Positions 58,531 to 64,000 of a DNA stretch of 64,000 bases are shown piece after piece. A program made the translations under genes and the position numbers. The notes below the pieces were generated by a model. The model was not told the DNA's origin and did not search any database. It saw nothing but the letters and a program-made list of their open reading frames with translations. Numbering within the stretch: the first letter of the stretch is position 1; each line of letters opens with the position of its first letter. The DNA comes from Rhexocercosporidium sp. MPI-PUGE-AT-0058 (Eukaryota > Ascomycota > Leotiomycetes > Helotiales). The stretch lies in the NCBI GenBank assembly GCA_020746875.1, contig JAGTJL010000020.1:496001-560000 (forward strand), written 5' to 3'.

Positions 58531-58890
58531 TGCCGGTTATGATCTTGATCCGTTCCCTTGTCCCACAACAGCACCCCGCACTTGGAAGAGAGACTAAGAC
58601 TAACCATCTATCCCTCCACTTGGTTGGACAGCGAGGTAAATTTTAGACTTCTCCATCAGCTGTCAATGAGATTCTTATTCCCGTCCCGGTAGTCTTGTAT
58701 CACTTCGGATAGCCTAACAGTCGAGCCTGTCGATCTTAGATCTTTCGGAGGTGGTCTTTTATATATTAGCTTTGCGACGTCTTCGTCAGGGTTTCACTTC
58801 GGGGTTACTGAGATTGGGCTCTTGAATAGAAACAATATAGTTTGAGGAATACTCTATTTGAAAACCTATCATCCACAATTCTGGATCATC

Positions 58891-61332
<2,442 letters not shown>

Positions 61333-62412
61333 GCTTGAAACCTGCTTCATAACTGAAAATATTTTCTGTTTTTTCTTGTATATTATTCCTTATGCAGTGT
61401 CTATTCTGCGTGTACAAATCTTCTTTGCGTCCTGTTGATGTCAGCAGCTCATCCGAGTCATCCTTGCGTCACTCTAAACACTCTCAAATTCGTCGGATAT
61501 ACCACCCAATGATAATGAAGAATATGCGACATAGACTTGATACAGATTGAAGAACATAGGCTGGCAACTGACTTGGTTGGACGTGGTACGGTTAATACTC
61601 ACCGTAGTCTCATGTCAGTACTTAGTAGCTAAAGGGGCTCGCTTGAGGCGGGTCGAAGGCAAAACAACACATTCTGTCACTTGAATACGTCTTCAGCATC
61701 TGGATACAGTGAAGTATATAGAACTATATCGAGTCAAAAAATGCCCCAATTAATTTCTACAAAGCTTAATTGACCGGGGACAATATTATCTGCTGCAGCT
61801 TTTCTTCGGTGTTGAGCGTCGGCGTAAGACCTTCGCTTCGGTTGTGGGCGTCGGATAACGCACCCACTCACTGCACATCACCGCCAGATCGATCCGCTGC
61901 GATTTCCAAAAGCTGACACAGGGGGAATAAGCCCGTCGTATGACTTGGGAAATCCTACTAGTCGTACAGCGCTTTTCAGCCGGCAGGATGAGAATCATTG
62001 GAGGTTGAGGGGCAGCAACCGGGCTTCCGTACGAGCTTTCCCCTGGAACGATAACTAAGCTGTCGTTTCCCACACCCAATTACCCCGCGGCATTTCTAAG
62101 CTTCACTCCAAAAGTTACTCCCCAACAAACCTTCCACCACTGCCAGCACCATTTCGACCTACCCAAAGCTATGTTCGTACCCATCATCTCCGGCTCGGTT
62201 CTCGCGCGGGGACCATACAAGCGTACGCCGATGGTCAGCTTGTAGCGTTTCGGAACCGGGGATGAAAGTGCTGTAGTGGCTTGTGGTCAACGACGTCCCT
62301 TAAATACTAGCAGCGCTGCTGTCATCTACTACCGACTTTCTGCTCTCCAGCTTTGCATTTTCTCTCCAAGTTTACTATTCACTGTTTAAGTAACCAGGTG
62401 TACCTCTATAAA
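61333..62412. other. Intergenic region between phenol hydroxylase and dioxygenase
   Basis: 1.08 kb, same-strand genes. Open frames (for example 61786-62079 minus) lack protein-like features. Contains the dioxygenase promoter; a TATAAA-like TCTATAAA is immediately 5' of its ATG, too close to be the TATA box. No regulatory site is convincing. Confidence 0.5.
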
Positions 62413-63483
62413 ATGGCAACGACCAACGGCGCCAGCGTCATATCTGACTCTCGATTCGACCCCAACTTCACCCAACATGTCATCGACGCCACAGGACCAA
62501 AAGCCACGCCGCGGATGCGGAAAGTGATGGGTAGCTTAATCAAGCACGTCCACGATTTTGCACGGGAGAACGAACTGACAATCGACGAGTGGATGGCTGG
62601 TGTGGAGATGATGAACTGGGCGGGGAAGATGAGTGATAACAAGAGGAATGAGGGGCAGCTTATGTGTGATGTTATTGGGCTCGAATCGTACGGTGCCTTC
62701 AATCCTCAAATATATATAAATAAGGACTAGATGTACTGACTGCTCTGCAGACTCATAGACGAAATAACATTCAAGTTAGCAGCTGAGACGAGCGATGCTG
62801 CGACGGCTAGTGCCATCCTTGGACCATTCTTCCGCCACGACGCTCCGATCCTCGAGAACGAATCTACAATCGTGCAGAATGTGCCTGCGGATGGGCAGAT
62901 TGTGTATATGCATGGGATTGCTACGGATTTGGTCACAAAGAAGCCTGTACCGGGTGTGTGGATCGATGTTTGGCAGGCGTCGACAAATGGACTGTACGAG
63001 CAGCAGGATGATGCACAGCAGGATTGCAATTTGAGGGGGAAGTTCAAGACGGATGAGAAGGGATACTATGGATTTTACTGCTTGAGACCTACGCCGTACC
63101 CGGTACCGAACGACGGTATGTTCTCCTAACCCCTTTTGGCTGTACAAATACTTACAATATATAGGTCCTGCTGGCAAACTCCTAGAGATGCTAGACAGAC
63201 ATCCGTTCCGACCAGCACACATTCATCTCATCGTAAGTTCCCCTCAACTCCCCTATTCGCCCTTTTTCTTTTTCAGATCTAACGAAACCAGGCCCAACGT
63301 GACGGCTACAAGCCAGTGACCACTCAGATCTTCGACAAGGACGACAAATACCTCGATAATGATTCGGTCTTTGCAGTTAAAGAATCACTGATCGTTGATT
63401 TTAAACCTCTGGAGGGAAATCCAAAGGCTACTCTGGAGCTGGAATACCCCATTGTGATCGCGCCGCAGGGGGAATCGCACTAA
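62413..63483 (+). CDS. Intradiol ring-cleavage dioxygenase (catechol/hydroxyquinol 1,2-dioxygenase)
   Basis: Cleaves catechol or hydroxyquinol between the hydroxyls using Fe(III). Model: join(62413..62687, 62751..63115, 63165..63232, 63292..63483), 299 aa, phases consistent. Residues 15-100 are the N-terminal helical dimerisation domain (TPRMRKVMGSLIKHVHDFA). The catalytic beta domain begins near 115 (ILGPFFRHDAP). The four iron ligands of the family are present: Tyr174 (NGLYEQQD), Tyr208 (PTPYPVPND), His232 and His234 (FRPAHIHLI). The last intron could use either of two acceptors; CCAG at 63291 keeps the frame and gives AQRDGYKPVTTQIF. Length and motifs fit both fungal catechol and hydroxyquinol dioxygenases and I cannot choose between them. 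The adjacent phenol hydroxylase suggests catechol as physiological substrate. Confidence 0.95.
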
Positions 63484-64000
63484 ATGGGAGGTTCGATGTT
63501 GGCGTTCTTTTATCAAATTATCAGCAAGGCATGCCTTCGGAGTTAATTGAATTGATTTCGCATCAGAGTTTATTTCCTGTCCCTATTCTCCAGAGTTCGT
63601 GACCCTGCTCATGGGAGTGCCCACTTCCGGCCCATATCCGATCCTGTCGGATAATGCACCATCTCTCTCTCTCTCCCCAGCATGCCCCATTCTGCAAAAT
63701 CCCCATCCCTTCCTCCATCTATTGAAGGGGAATTTTTCCTCCCGGGGGCGGAGAACCGGGGAAATACTCATCCAGTGATCTTAGTTGAATTTTGTGTCCT
63801 TAGAAATGTCTTTTGTATGCTGAATTGTTGTGTTGTTCTCGAGACTACTGCCAAGGACTCCCTTCCAGCGGAGGCAGAATTTTGTATCAAGACTCATTCT
63901 TTTTCGTCGGTAGTGCCAGATTTGATATTCTGTTCCACCACCACTGGCTTGGCCGTCTCTATTTAATGGTGCAGGAATTTGAGGAGGCTTTCTTGAGGAA
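63484..64000. other. Terminal intergenic region
   Basis: 517 bp downstream of the dioxygenase to the window edge; a CT-rich run (63662-63678) is the only notable feature. Confidence 0.5.

Larger units (their letters stand above)
56601..58890. promoter_or_regulatory. Divergent promoter region of the aromatic-catabolism cluster
   Basis: 2.3 kb between the FAD monooxygenase (-) and phenol 2-monooxygenase (+). Contains the CGGG...CCCG elements, a 23-T homopolymer and a GC-rich hairpin listed separately. Short frames inside are not protein-like. Confidence 0.6.

Noticed and set aside
61786..62079. 97-codon minus-strand frame between phenol hydroxylase and dioxygenase
   Set aside because: No introns, motifs or homologue-like pattern; it lies in the dioxygenase promoter region.

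Overview
The window is nuclear DNA of a filamentous ascomycete (Pezizomycotina). Leotiomycetes/Helotiales is my best guess, but that is inference from gene content and not a measured phylogeny. Support comes from genes broken by short introns (about 45-150 nt, GTRNGT...CTRAY...AG), a Zn2Cys6 regulator, a HET-domain protein, DUF6590 proteins, a GH7 glycoside hydrolase and a fungal-type phenol/catechol pathway.

Layout. 0.2-3.6 kb (-): a 1062-aa Zn2Cys6 transcription factor. 5.6-7.6 kb (+): an unrecognised multi-exon protein ending in a Q/E/R/K repeat and coiled coil. 9.3-11.7 kb (-): a six-exon MFS transporter. 11.7-21.8 kb: about 10 kb with no gene I can support. 21.8-27.4 kb (+): three conserved genes in a row, namely a CCDC124/Lso2-type ribosome-associated protein, an E2-like (UEV/FTS-type) protein and a large conserved hypothetical protein with an N-terminal membrane segment.

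28.3-37.9 kb holds two DUF6590 proteins and two helical-domain hypothetical proteins arranged as two divergent pairs in mirror image. This looks like an old inverted duplication of a two-gene module and is the most novel structure in the window. A C2H2-type zinc-finger protein follows at 38.7-41.1 kb (-). 43.3-48.6 kb holds two decayed catabolic genes: a hydantoinase/oxoprolinase-DUF917 fusion with a nonsense codon and frame breaks, and an M20 peptidase/amidohydrolase with many frameshifts. Transposon-end-like hairpins lie beside them. 48.8-50.8 kb (-) is a HET-domain gene. 51.9-53.0 kb (+) is a shortened GH7 endoglucanase. 53.7-54.7 kb contains broken reading frames of unknown origin.

55.3-63.5 kb looks like an aromatic catabolism cluster: a single-exon FAD monooxygenase (-), a phenol 2-monooxygenase (+) and an intradiol ring-cleavage dioxygenase (+). 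The expected flow is phenol to catechol (phenol hydroxylase), then to cis,cis-muconate or a hydroxylated equivalent (dioxygenase). The FAD monooxygenase could feed or modify aromatic substrates. Its promoter carries two near-identical CGGG...CCCG sites of the kind bound by zinc-cluster regulators.

Gene models below were spliced by hand. Exon phases were checked to sum to whole codons unless a clash is stated. Four introns appear to use GC-AG borders.
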